From: Beta vulgaris subsp. vulgaris
Taxonomy: Eukaryota; Streptophyta; Magnoliopsida; Caryophyllales; Amaranthaceae
Assembly: GCF_026745355.1 (NCBI RefSeq)
Contig: NC_079206.1
Span: forward strand, 38,511,279 to 38,575,278
Direction: 5' to 3'
Length of the DNA: 64,000 bases
Within the stretch, counting starts at the first letter, position 1, and each line of letters starts with the position of its first letter. Below the pieces are notes generated by a model, which had not been told where the DNA came from, did not search any database, and was given only the letters and a program-made list of their open reading frames with translations. Both the position numbers and the translations under genes were made by a program. Positions 44,250-57,600 of this stretch are shown here, piece by piece.

Positions 44250-46082
44250 TGTAACACCTCGATAATTCTCTTTTTCTAGAAAATACTTTTATAACAACCT
44301 TAGAGTATTACCCAGGCATTATCGCCCGTGTGATAACGTTTCGGCTTACTCAGAATTTTGCAGCGGAAAACTACTTATTAAAAATCAAATTTATTAAAAC
44401 TTATGAAACCAAAAACAATGTCAGAAACTAAACACTCCAACTTAAAACTATTATCTGAAAACATAAACTCCTAGAAAACAACTTAAATAAAACTAATATT
44501 ACAAGAGCCTCTCCATTCTAGATTCCCCAATGATATGCATCTTCGAACCTGTAATGTCAATGCTGTCTTGACTCTGCTCCCCCGAAGGATCACCACAGGA
44601 TCAATAGGCAAAGCCATGATCACAAACACAGACAAGCACGTAATCAGCAAAGCTGAGTACTACATATCAGACATAATAATCCTAAACATGATACTAAAAA
44701 TATAACTTGCAGGAATAAATAATAATAAAACATATAATAATCTGCAGACGACTCCTACTGAACTAGACTCTAAACTTTAATTTCTTCTTTAAATGGAATA
44801 GTTATGGGACGAGTTGTCTATACTGAAATAGGTAATACGGTCATGACTCCGTAATCCAAAATGAACTGCAATATCGAGGAACCTTTAACTAATGAGGAAA
44901 GGTGATCAATCCAATCCTAGGAAAACTCACGGCACGCTCACCATGAATCCCAACCCTTAGTGTCCAACTCTAGACGTGCACCAGTCTAAAGTCTATATCC
45001 TATTCTCGTTTCACTTTACGTTGCATACATTTTAATACTTGTGTTGACACCAACCAAGCACACAACACATAACCAATAATCACATAATCATCACAAAACT
45101 TTTTTTTATCTTAGAATTAACAAGTGTTCACAACTTATCAATCAAGACTCCTTTAACTTCTTTTTATACTTTACTAACTTGCCTGTTGAACCTAGCCAAC
45201 AGTAAATTGTACCTTTATATAGGTATAACTCATACTTACCAAATAAGATCCACGGTTCTTATAAGATAAATAAATAATACTCACGAATCTATGTAACACA
45301 TGATTCAAACTTACTAACATTAATTCACTCACGAATTAATACTTAAACTGGACTTATCTGCTTGCATCAAACTTCCATACAAACATTACATACTCATAAA
45401 TACTTCTAGTTTACATGTAGCACACAGGCAAATAACATGTAAAACAATTCCAGTAAATCATATATATGAACAACAGAGTCCTATACATGATACTAATAAA
45501 TAAAACATCCCTAAAGCATGTTTCTAAATCATATAACGCGTAGACTATGTACGTACCTTGTATAAACGAATCTGTAGGCCACTTTTGCGCTCTAAAAGTC
45601 TCCTACTACGAATTCTCCGCCTAGAAAATAAAATAATGAAATAAATACCTTGAACTAAAAATTTACAGCACTTTAAAAACGACCCAAACCCTTAAACGTG
45701 TTTTAAAATCGTTTTTACGCATCAAACTTTCGTTATTTTTAATCCCTAGTATAGTACAACTATTCTAGTGATTAAAAATCATTTAAAACCCTTAAAATAC
45801 ATATTTTCTGAAATTACAGCACTTATAAAAATTTATAAATCTTCTGAAAATATATTTAATACATATAAAATTATATGCTAACCAAATCTCATGATTTATA
45901 CTTTAAATATATAGTTTCTAGTGATTAAAACCCTAAAAACTATATCTTTCATAATAAAAACTGAAAATAATAAATCTGAAATTTATTATTTTTACATATA
46001 TGACAGCCAAAATATATTTTGCATATAAAACAATAATTTAAATCATAAACATGCTAATAAATAATAAACTAATATAAAAACT
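44250..46082 (-). repeat. Diverged LTR of the 'TGTAACACC' type
   Basis: It starts TGTAACACCTCGATAATTC and has GTGTGATAACGTTTCGGC, TTTGCAGCGGAAAAC, ATCACCACAGG and AGCTGAGTACTACATATCAG in the same order as the LTR at 60030. It is therefore a related, more distant LTR end on the minus strand. The other end is not defined, since similarity fades in AT-rich DNA before the MITE at 46083. Confidence 0.5.
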
Positions 46083-46246
46083 AGGAAAAATTAACAAGAA
46101 TAATCCAAACTATCATTCCACAGGTTGCCGGTTTCACGGTTCAATATGAGTTGATTGTACTAAAAGGTCGGATTATTAAAAAATAATCAAAAGGTCGGAT
46201 TAATTTGAGCGAACAGTCCAAAGATTGGATTATTGAAATCAAGGTT
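46083..46246. mobile_element. AATAATCC MITE, short copy
   Basis: The left end AGGAAAAATTAACAAGAATA plus ATCCAAACTATC is the same as the inward right end of the element at 37288-37581. The right half matches 39770-39890. The right terminus (ATTATTGAAATCAAGG) has drifted. Confidence 0.55.
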
Positions 46247-47971
46247 GGATTATTACAAATAAGTCACAAGTCATGTTTGTAACACTCACGGGTTATAGTC
46301 CAATTTCAGATTATTCTGAGTTAATTTTATGATGTTTTACGATAATTTAATTTTACATTTTTTACTCTTTCAACTTTATATGCATACATTCTCATAATAA
46401 TGCATGTAATTTTGTAATTTATTAAGTAACTAAAACATGAAATAGATTTGGAAATACAGTTATAATTATTGTTCTTTAACCGATCTTACTTTATGATTTT
46501 ATAATTTTGTTTAGTACGAGAAGTTAAATGATTACTATTGTGTGACTTCTAATAATAAAATCAAAAATACTCCCATGTATTATGAACGGGTCATAAAGCT
46601 AGTAAAATAATAAAAAGAAAATCTAACCTGTAAAATCGATCATCACTGTATTTGAACCATTTTTGTAACAATGAGCAATAGTTGGAAGTTGTGACTGCTG
46701 ATAAATAATTAAAAGTTGAGACTAAAAATGATAGAACGTCTAATACTTAGAACTCTTCCCATCAATATGTCCTTTCGAAATTTTGGATAATAATAACGTT
46801 TTGAGAAAGATAGAAAACATAATGAATTTATCCTAGAACAGAAGTTCTATCCTATAACTTTACAAATCTTCATACGTCCATTACTTTTGGAAACCAATTT
46901 TGTTTTTTTTTGAGGTACAACAATTACAGATACAAGATCTCTACTATATAACCTAAGATACATAAACTAGGAGTTATAGATTTCTACAAGCATTTTATAT
47001 CTATACATGCATGACTTATGTCGACTCCTAACACCCCTTAAAATTGAGACGCTTGTACTCCCATACTAAGATTAGACCCATGAACACTTAGCATATATCT
47101 TTCATTTCCCTTACCGAAGTCTGTTTTTATTAGACACTGAACTTTCGACGCCGGAAAGAAGTGATCAATAGGCATATAGAATACATAAAAATTAAACAAA
47201 AATGATAATTATTTCCCTAGCACATATCTACTGAAGTGGGCAGTATTAGAAAAACTATCGGATCCGAATAGTCGACCTACAAGTTAGTATCAAGCTAGTT
47301 AGAGAGGACATTCCATAATAGCACAAGTTGACAAGTGCCTTCCCATCTTAGATGTATTTTTTGCGACAAAACAAGGGCAAGAATTATGCGGCAAAAATCA
47401 TCTCCTGTGATTGAATCATTGGTACTCAGTAACTTAGCTTTTGTTCTTCTATCTGTATAAACAATTGAACCACTGTTGTCAGCAGAGAAATCACATAAAC
47501 ATTCTGCTTATGCTTTTAATGTACACGGCTCCTGTTATTCTCTTTTCTCTGAGACAAGATATTTCCTCAAAGATGCCTGATTGGGTGTTTGATACAACTC
47601 TCCAACTTCTTGGCCTTCGAGATGTAAGAATGAGATATTATTCTTCCACATCACTGAAAAAAAAAAAAACAAATAGATGGGGACAATAAATTAGATTTTG
47701 TGATTGATGTAGAAAGATTATGCAACTGTAGAGCTATATGTACTCATGGACTCTTTGTCCTTTCTTAATATATTTGTTTCTTTTCTCCTCAAAAAAAAAA
47801 TCCAAAAAAAAAAATGCAACTATAGAAAATAATGTAAGTGGGATTATATGTCAAATACATTAATCACAGGACGATGTAGGCTGTAGCTACTGATATTTGG
47901 ACGAAAGGAGTATTATATGTAGCCATGGGCCTAAGTTTAATCAAAGAACAGAAAACATGTCGACTACTCGT

Positions 47972-48017
<46 letters not shown>

Positions 48018-48470
48018 TCGACTAGAAAAACAATGATTTTGCATGTATCAAAACAGTATCTACCACTCCTAAGCCAACCTTCCTTACTAAGTAAACAAAT
48101 ACCACAACAATCTGTCTTCCCCTCGATTCCTCTCCTTCCTCCGCTTCACCTATATTATATTCTTCCTTTATTTTTCCAATTTTGCTAAACAAAATACATA
48201 AAAAGGAATATTTAGTTTAAAGCTGATTCCCATTGAAATATTTTCCATAGCAAATAAAGATCAGCTTAAAATGTTTTCTTCCTTATCAAACAGCATTAGA
48301 GGTATCAAAGTTCTAAGAAATCAAATGAAGCACACAGCTATAAGCCTATAGCAAGAAATATGTCGATGAAATTACAGAAGTGTAATTAGTTCCTATCACA
48401 GGTTTTCGATAACTGCACACCCAACATTTTGAGTAGCTTTTCTTTAGTTCTTTTCTGGGTCAGGTATATT
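46247..48470. other. Intergenic AT-rich region with A-tracts
   Basis: No conserved gene is seen. A-runs at 47659-47670, 47791-47812 and a 42-A run at 47973-48014 hint at several retroposon 3' ends, but no TSD could be set. Plus-strand frames here are poly-Lys or random. The part nearest 48470 may be the MYB3R 3' UTR. Confidence 0.4.
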
Positions 48471-48604
48471 ATTCCGAGTACAGAAACATGCCAAGGACAC
48501 AGTTAAAATGGGTACTGCAGATTCAAACATGAAGTGAATTCCGAGTACAGAAACATGCCAAGGACACAGTTAAAATGGGTACTGCAGATTCAAACATGAA
48601 GTGA
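48471..48604. repeat. Perfect 67-bp tandem duplication in the MYB3R 3' region
   Basis: Units 48471-48537 and 48538-48604 are identical by eye. On the minus strand they lie 30-165 nt beyond the MYB3R stop codon and each carries TTTGAATCTGCAG|TACC, an acceptor-like site. A donor GTAAGT begins at 48629. Confidence 0.9.
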
Positions 48605-48635
48605 TCATCTAGAAATAGCGTAAACTTACCAAACA

Positions 48636-51600
48636 CTAGGTCACCCCCATCTTTGTATGCGATATGCGTTCTCTGATAGGAGTGTTGCCTCTGAACTGGA
48701 AGTCTATAGATGTGGCGTTGCTTTCCTTCTCTTTTTCTGTGAATTCCAGCTGTTTCTCCACAGATTTCAGAATAGCTGTGCGTTTTGATCTTAACCGATA
48801 TGGTGGAGATGCATTAAAAGGCTTTCCATTGCAAAATTCGGTCACAACAGAGGTATGAGATGGTGGAGTCGGAACCAATCCTCCCTCCTGGTACCCAGAT
48901 TGATGAATTGCACTTTGCTGTTCAATTGAGGACGAACACCTATGTTTGCAGGAAGCTTCATCAGATTTTCCATTATTTTGGGTATGAGGAATTTGAAGTT
49001 GGGCCCTTCTCTTTCTCAATATGGAAGGAGTATTAGGAAAAGTCATGGCTGCATTTTTTAATATAGATTCTGTGCTATGCACAGAAGCGCCATTGCTCTT
49101 CACACAAGGTGGAGTGAAGAAACCTAATTGTGATGTGATTGGTGCTGGGCTGCAATCAGGCTGCGTGGAACTATTGGCTATGCTTGATTCTGATGGACTA
49201 CAACTATTGTCTTCTGGAGGTTTATAGTACAATGACCCATAAATTGAATTTACATGCGGCATAGGTGTAACGACACCCTCGTTTTTCTCAGCCCTTTCAG
49301 CACTCCCACATCTATCAAACAATGGTAAATAATTTGAATTACTACACCTGAAGTCTATATATGATGATCGCTCCACAACACCTGAATCAGCAGACTCATC
49401 AGCTGGACAACTGGACGGACCCAATTCTTGAAGTTTGCTTGATTGATCCAACTTGGTTTTTGTGTCTTCCGGTTTCTGGAAATCTGTAGCACATGAGGAA
49501 GTCTGAGCAGATGAGTCGGATTCTTTATTCGAACCAGCCATCAATTTCCCGCTAGAAGTAGGTCTCTCTGTAACGCGTGCATTATTCTGAAGATTATTCT
49601 TAGCAACGGGCGGGAGTTTGCCGGTGGCCAAATAAAACTCTAGCTTCTTCTTCAAGGAACTATTCCAGTGATTTTTTATAGCATTATCAGTCCTATGAAA
49701 TAAAAAAAAGAGTAGCAGAAAGATGATGTTAGGTGCAATTGGAGTGTCTTTTTGCCTTATTTAGATTATAAGAAGAAAAAGCTAACAAGAGTTTCCATAC
49801 GCAATCTAACTTAGCCAGGCAACAGTTCAATGAGGGCTGATTGGTTAATTTCATCCAACAGGAAAGTCTCCTATGTCACTATAAAAGAGCACCATTTTCA
49901 GACACATTGAGTTGAGGTGCGAAAAGAAAAAGGTACAACTTGTTTGTAACCAGGTACACGCTACTGTGCAACATCACAGGTAATCACGAATCTCCGGGAT
50001 TGACAGATAATGTTCAGCTTCTAATCTCTGCAGGAGGTCCACCCTTTTTCTCCTCTTTTCTTATCCAATAGAGAAAGCAGTTCAATCCTTGAACTTTAAT
50101 AATCAGGAATTGAAGTGCAAAGAGAAATCAATATCCAATCAGGTTTCCATGCAGTCTACACTACGATTTATTATGTAGTTCATTCATTTTGATTCTGTTT
50201 CTGCTAATCCTCTACAAAAGGACTATTACGCGCTCACATGTGCTTGAGAACTATTCTAGTTATTCAATCAACACCCAATGATGAGGGAGCATCATTTATT
50301 GCCTAAAAAATGCAGTAGCTCACATGAGAGATTCTGTATGAAAAATAAATCACCTTTAAAGTAATCAAGCATCTTCTCTTACCTTCCAGGTAGAAACTTG
50401 GCTATTTCAGCCCACTTATTCCCATATATGCGATGTGCATCCATGAGAGCTAATTCTTCCTCCAATGTCCAAGCATCCTTTTTTATATCTGGATTCAAAT
50501 GGTTGTGCCACCTTCAAGAAAACTAATTAGTTAGCCAAAGTCATCAGATAGAAAAAATACCAGTTGACTGTCTAGGGAAAAAGAACCAATGTGATCAGAG
50601 CTGACTGCCAAAGCACATCAGTCCGCATGGAATCAGCATGAACATCAAGTCCTGACATGCAATGGTCTACAGCCAAGGCCGCTGGTGCTTTGACTGTAAT
50701 TAAATTTGGAATCTTATGATCTACCATGGGGTTTGAGCTCCAGGTTCCAGGGGATATCTGGGGTCTATATGTGCTTGTAAGCCCTCCAGCACTTTAGTCA
50801 ATCTTTTGGGTTAAGCAGTTAAGCTCAATCAGAAGACCTATATCACACGACCCAATGCTTACAAAAGCCAGACATTGATATTGAACTCAGATTTAAGAGC
50901 GCGAGGCGCACCGAGGTGCGAAACGCAAGGCGAAGGGAGGCGCAAGGCAAAGGCAAGCGTACTGCACGCGAGATGCACCTTTGGTGTCAAAAACATATTT
51001 CAAATCAAAACAACATAATCATTAAAAAATTATTGGCTGCTACTTCCTAGTGCCTATAGATTGTAAAATTAGCTAGTGAAATTTTATAATTGCCATATTC
51101 TTAGTATACCTATGAAACTAAGCTACTTGTTGCCAGCTATTGCCAATTTCAAAAATTACTGTAAATTATATTTGTAACGAACACACCTGAAGTGGATGAA
51201 GCATCCCATCAATAAAATGAAAAAGAACAGAAGCAAAACTAATTTGTAAATTTTCATAGCCATTAAATAAAGGGTCAAATTATAAACAAAATAAGCGATA
51301 TGGGTCAGTGACACTCAATCACTTAGTCAGAGTACAAAGGATGTAAAAGGAAAAACATCGAGGAGAGACGTGACAGAAAGAAAAAAAAGAAAGAGAAAAG
51401 ACCGTAGAGAGAGAAAGTTAAGAAAAAACGAGGAAAGAGATACATGCTTGGGACGCTTAACCGGCGACATCATCTGAACGTCACCGGAGATTGCTCACCG
51501 GCAATCTCTGCCACAATTGGTCACTTTATGGCCAATATACAATTATTAATTTTATCCGAAACTAGGGTTTCATTAAGGCTATGATATAGAGATAAAAGTA

Positions 51601-54600
51601 AAGCAATTTCACGCAATTAATTGTGGGCTTTCGCTCGAATATTGAGTTTTACATCTTGGTACGATTTATTTTTAAGATATTTTGCTTCTTTAATGGTTTT
51701 TAGCTCATGTCTTCTCTCACGCATCTACTCTAAAAGCGACAGAGGAGGCTGCCTAGCGCCTGCCCCAAAAAGTGTCCTAAGGCACGCCTACATGTGCCAG
51801 AGGTCACCTAGCGCCTGGGCGTACCTTGGTTACGCTTTTCAAAACTAAGATATTTTGGTTCTCTAATGGTTTTTAGCTCATGTCTTCTCTCACGCATCTA
51901 CCCTAAATGCGACAGAGGCGGCTGCCTAGCGCCTGCCCCAAAAAGTGTCCTGATGCGCGCCTACATGTGCCTGAGGTCACCTAGTGCCTGGACGTGCCTT
52001 GGATACGCTTTTCAAAACTAAGATATTGAATGGAAAGACAATGGTTTGATACACACACCAGTTTCATTACACTTCATAGATGCATCTTGAAGTTGAAATA
52101 TTATTCTTTGTCATAAGCTTACCTTTCCCGGCATTGCTTTCCAATACGCCCTGGTAAAGACTTTGCTATCACAGACCACTTTGTTGGCCCATACCTTGCC
52201 ACTAACTCAATAATTTTTTCATCTTCCTGCGACCAGAATTGGGGTTTAACAATTCATATAAGAATCTCAACTTACTCCAAAATTAGCAAAGGAACAGTAG
52301 CAGTGTCTGACCTCTTGAGTCCATGGTCCCTTAACAAGCTCGGGATTAAGAACTTTTTGCCATCTGTGTAAGCACTGCACTTCAGATCTATCAGGGAAGA
52401 ACTCAGCTGCATATACATACATTGTAACATGCATCAGTAAGTACTAATAGCTGCAGTAGCAAATGCAATACTTCTACAGCAACTACTGTCCTCAGACAAA
52501 CTCGATCCATGAAACTGTAGATACAAGGTCTCATTAAAAAGACGAAGACAAAAAATTTGATTCAAACACACATTTATAATTATTTTAAATTCTTTTAATA
52601 TTTTTTCTTAAATCAATGTTTCGATGGTTTTCTTATTTATTTGTTCATCGTTATTCGAATATAGTATTGAGAAAAAAAAATATAAAGCAGAAAAAAGCTT
52701 GTGCTCAAATAAGGTGAAAGATTTTGTGTATCAGGTTCAATCGTTGAATATCAATAAAGTGGAAGAGTCTGATTTATATAATAGATATTACCGAATAATA
52801 ATCAACATTTTGGTTTTAATATATATCAATATAATTATTAATACGAAATTCAAGTTTTTATTTTTTTTCTTCAGATTGTGCGAATCAAGTTATATTTATC
52901 AATTAATTTTTGATGAGATTTTTTCACACATATGTTAGAAGAGGAAATCAATCTTCTTAATTTAATATTTGATTGAAATTTCAAAATCAATTTTATTGTT
53001 AACTTGTTCAATATGTTGATGAGATTTTTTCACACATATGTTAGAAGAGGAAATCAATCTTCTTAATTTAATATTTGATTGAAATTTCAAAATCAATTTT
53101 ATTGTTAACTTGTTCAATATATATGGTAAGTAGGAAGAAGAAAATATTATCTAATATATATGGCAATTTAAATTCATTAAGGGTATGTCAGACTTTTTGT
53201 AAGGGGGATACCATCTTCCTCCCCACCTTCACTTATATACATTAAAAGACAAAATCTGAGAGTTGAATTACGCAACTAAAATGCAACATAATTGAAGACT
53301 GAAAAATAAACTTGCGAATTCCATGGAGCTAAGAGAAGTTCCTAATTGACGTAATTACCTAACTTTTTACGCGAAAGCAAGGTAATGATACTCGTTTGAT
53401 AAAAATGTCTAAAATGAAAGAGTTAAACTTTACACTACAAAAGTAATTTAACATTGAAAAGTGAGGAACATAGCAAAGCTTTAGGGTCTTAAAAATACTC
53501 TGAAAGGGGTGAACGCTTTGCTCATTCTTGCAAGTAAATAAAAATATTACAAATTGTTAACTTAAATATTTGATTTGGAATAACTGCTACCCTAAAGCTA
53601 GCAGCCAACAAAGTTTAGTACATAAGCATTCACAAACAATATGTAAGATATGCTCATACTTGGCGAAGAAGAGTGGTTTCCTCAAAATGCAAGAAAAATT
53701 AGTAAAATGTACTTCCCACTCATTACCACACAAATATTTGGACTTTCGATAGAGTAAAAAATACATTTAAGTTTGATTATCATGATTTTGAAAATATTTT
53801 AAATTCTCAATCATATATTGAAAATGAGATAATATTATAAACAGAATTAGTATGCACATCATGATTGATAGAAACCATTACCGCAAAAACATACTAACTT
53901 TGCAATTCAAAGTCCTCGGGATTGAACAAACCCTTAAAACTCAAAAGCTATTAATTTTTCTCAGAAATTTAATTGCGAAAAAAGAAATAAAGTAACATGT
54001 GCGCTGTGCTTCATGGTAATAGACAAAAAAAACCAAACAAGACACTATATAAACATAGGAAAATGTAATTTCAAAAGATATGTTTCGCCCCTTCCTATTT
54101 CTATTGTAACATATGGGTTTTTATACTATTCACACACTACTACGTGAGGAAAAATATAGTCATGTGAGATCTATTAAATTTGTCTCCATATATAATTTTC
54201 AACTATCAACATTTTATAATTTCTACTAAAAGGTAACTAAAGATAGTAGCCTCATCAAATAAAAGAGATAAGCGTGAAAACTCATAGTTACTCCTTTTTT
54301 TTAATCAAATAAAAGAGATTAGCGTGAAAACTCATAGAAACTCTTAATTTCAAGTAAATTTGTGCATTGGCAAACGTGAAAACTCATAGTTACTCCTTTT
54401 TTTTACTTAACATGTTATAATTTTTACTAAAAGGTAACTGAAGATAGTAGCCCCGTCAAAAAAAAGACATTAGCAATTGTGCATTGGCAAGTGTGAAAAC
54501 TCTTAGTTCCTCCGATTTTTTACTTGCAACAATTCCTAATTCACGATGTTGCATTTACTTGTAACATTGACAGTTTTGGAAGTGTATTCTCTTTTTGTCT

Positions 54601-57600
54601 CCTAGCACATGGGGTCCTTTTTCTTATCTCTCTCTATGCCTCTCTTCTATTAAATTCTTGTGGCATGCTTCAATGTTACAAGTAAAAAAACGGAGCAACT
54701 ACATAAAAAGAACGGAGAAGTCAGGATACATAGATCTCTTAACAATGGCTCACAAAATATACACATTTTTTTTTTATTAAATTAAAAAGACATTCCATAT
54801 ATGACGTTTAAACTATGAGAAATAGCCAATAAGGAATCAATAACAAAAATCATGTACTTCACAAATTATATATAAAGAGAATCGGAGACCTTGGCATTGA
54901 TTGTTCTAAACAAACTATCTCATTTATGGATTTCAAGAACGGACATGGTCTCATTTGGTTCACGTCTGATATCAATAATAGGTTTAAATCAAAGATACAA
55001 ATTTCTATCAATTTGGGATTGGTTAAAGTAAACAAGCTTATTCATTTCATCTACGAATAGGGGTTAAGAAAAGGTTTGGAATTTATACCATAAAGTATTG
55101 AATAAACAATGCCAAACTCAAAAACTTATTTGATTGTGGCATTGTGTAAAAGCTTCCTAGATTATAATTTATATTTTATACCATCAAGTATAGAACATAT
55201 AATGCCAATCAAAAAAACTTGTTTGACTATCACATATTAAAACAGAAAAAAATATACTTGATCATAAACTTGATTATCTGTTTCCATAATTCCACATAAT
55301 TGGAAATGAGCAAACCCCACTTTTCCTCATTAATATGGCAACGTAAGACCAAAAGCATCACTTTCGCAAAATTCCAACCAAACAAGCATAGGTTTCATAT
55401 CATCCAACGAATGACCTTAGAATCATCAAATTCAACGTCAAAATGGTGGAAGTTACGGGTTAGCACATTGTTGAACATGTGAAGAAAACAAACCTATTTT
55501 CTTCCAACTCTTTCCCTTGAAGGTGGAAACTGCATTCCTTAATGTTTCATCCTACAGATAGCACAGGTCATTTATTAGCCCAAACAAGAAAAGGATTGCC
55601 AATAGAAGCAACAATGAGAATATGGTAAACCATGAAGAGATCTGGGAAAACTGAGTTTTATTATTGCCAAAGTGTTATAGTTACATATAATCCTTTTAAG
55701 CCCTTAAAAATTAGTGGTCCAAATAGAGGAGTGCACATACATGCAATTATGCAACAATGATAGTATGGAGAACCATAATTGCCAACGTGTCACACGTCTA
55801 TATAAACCTAGCAATAGACGTGAACTTACGATGCATGCGCATCATATTTATGTTTGCAACTCACCTCTTCCGGCGTCCAACCACCCTTTGCTCGCCTAAT
55901 TGGGCCTGTAGTCCTCCTGCAAAGAGAAAGTTATTGACAATCAAACCATCAAGGCAATTCTTTAGTTTGTAGTCACTATTACATGTACAGGCCTACAGGG
56001 TGCTCATTCATACACCATGGTATGGTAACTCAAGCTAATATGCAAGAGCTTTTGGAAACAGTTTAGAAATCATCACTAAAACGCATATGACTATATGAAA
56101 AGGAGAACTTATGCAAACAGAATAATCAGTCAGTGAACCTATCATAGTGACGGTGGATGGCAAAAAACAGAATAAGAGCATTACAATAAAGAGATGAGAC
56201 ACAGCCATATTGCTTAAACAGACACTTAGCAGGCAAAGACTTCTTCGCTAAAATCCAATATAAGTTGTAAAACTTCCAGAAAAGAAGAGTATATTTGATG
56301 ATTCTTGACCCAAAAAATTAAGTTCATAAATAAAATCTAAAGATTAGAATGAGAAGATAAGCCATATTGCATGCATAGGCATTTAACAAATCAAGACTTC
56401 TTCGCTAAATTCCAAAATAAGTCAAATTCTTATTGCCAGAAAAGAACAATATATTTGATGATTCTTGACCCAAAAAGTATAATTTATAGATATAACCTAC
56501 TCATAACATTAGTTGTCTAGCTCTTCACATCCAAGTATCCTAAAACGAGCTTTAAACCTCACTTCTCAGACTACGATTGCAGACAAAACTTTGATAGAAT
56601 TATGGCCATGAAAAAATGTGGAACTATCAATTGACATAAAAACGGAGAGGGTGATACTCATTCTCGGTACACCTCTCCAAAGAAGATGACAAAACAAGCA
56701 TCTTTCACAAGCATTATTAGAAGGGTTACCAAGAGAAGATCTCTAGCAATATCAAATTTGGACAGAGCAGATCCTATCTCAATAGAATCAGATATTGCAA
56801 TATATGATTAGTAAATCCTGAAGTATTGAACATTCAGAATCCTACCAATCATGGAGTTCGACATTCAAAATATTGAAGAGTCCAATATTGGCCCACTAAA
56901 GGAAAGCCAATTTTCCAATATTAGCAAGGGATCATAAATCCTTAAATGAGATAACTGGTGATTAATCTTAAACTTCATAATCAGAAAAATAACAGTATCA
57001 ATCAGCATTCAAAAAGCTTTAAGTTGAAGGGGAAGCCTCACCCGCCCTACTACACAATAACATACATTTTTCCCCTGTATGGCACATGTACATTTTACTA
57101 ATACCGAATTTCCGGTTCACCTGTAATTTTGTCCCCATTTGTCTGCAATATCAATTTCCATTAAGGCTCCGTTTGGTAGGACGTAAAACATTTTCCCGGA
57201 AAACTATTTTCCTCTATTTTTAGTTTTACATTGTTTGGTTGGCAAAAGAGTGTAAAACCATTTTCCTTTGGAGTAAAATTACTCTCCCAATGATGGAAAA
57301 CCATTTTCCTTTCAAAATGAAGGGAAAACTATTTTCCTTATCTCTCTTGTACACTCCTCTCACTACCTCCTTACTTTCCCTTTCATTTTCCTTTCATTTC
57401 CTCATTTTTCTTACATCGAACCAAACAACTGAAAACTAATTTTGGAATTGTGTTTTCCATTGTAAATTGTTTTCCATGAAAATCATTTTACACTGAAAAT
57501 ATTTTATGTCCTACCAATCGGAGCCTAAAAAGAAAAGGAAACTGAATTGATTGATTCATAGAGCATACCATACCAACATCATATAATCTAACGTGAACCA

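Noticed and set aside
47925..48188. 87-codon + frame with poly-Lys
   Set aside because: Generated by a 42-A run; no conserved sequence either side.
49021..49227. Plus-strand frames inside the last MYB3R exon
   Set aside because: Shadow frames opposite a conserved coding exon.
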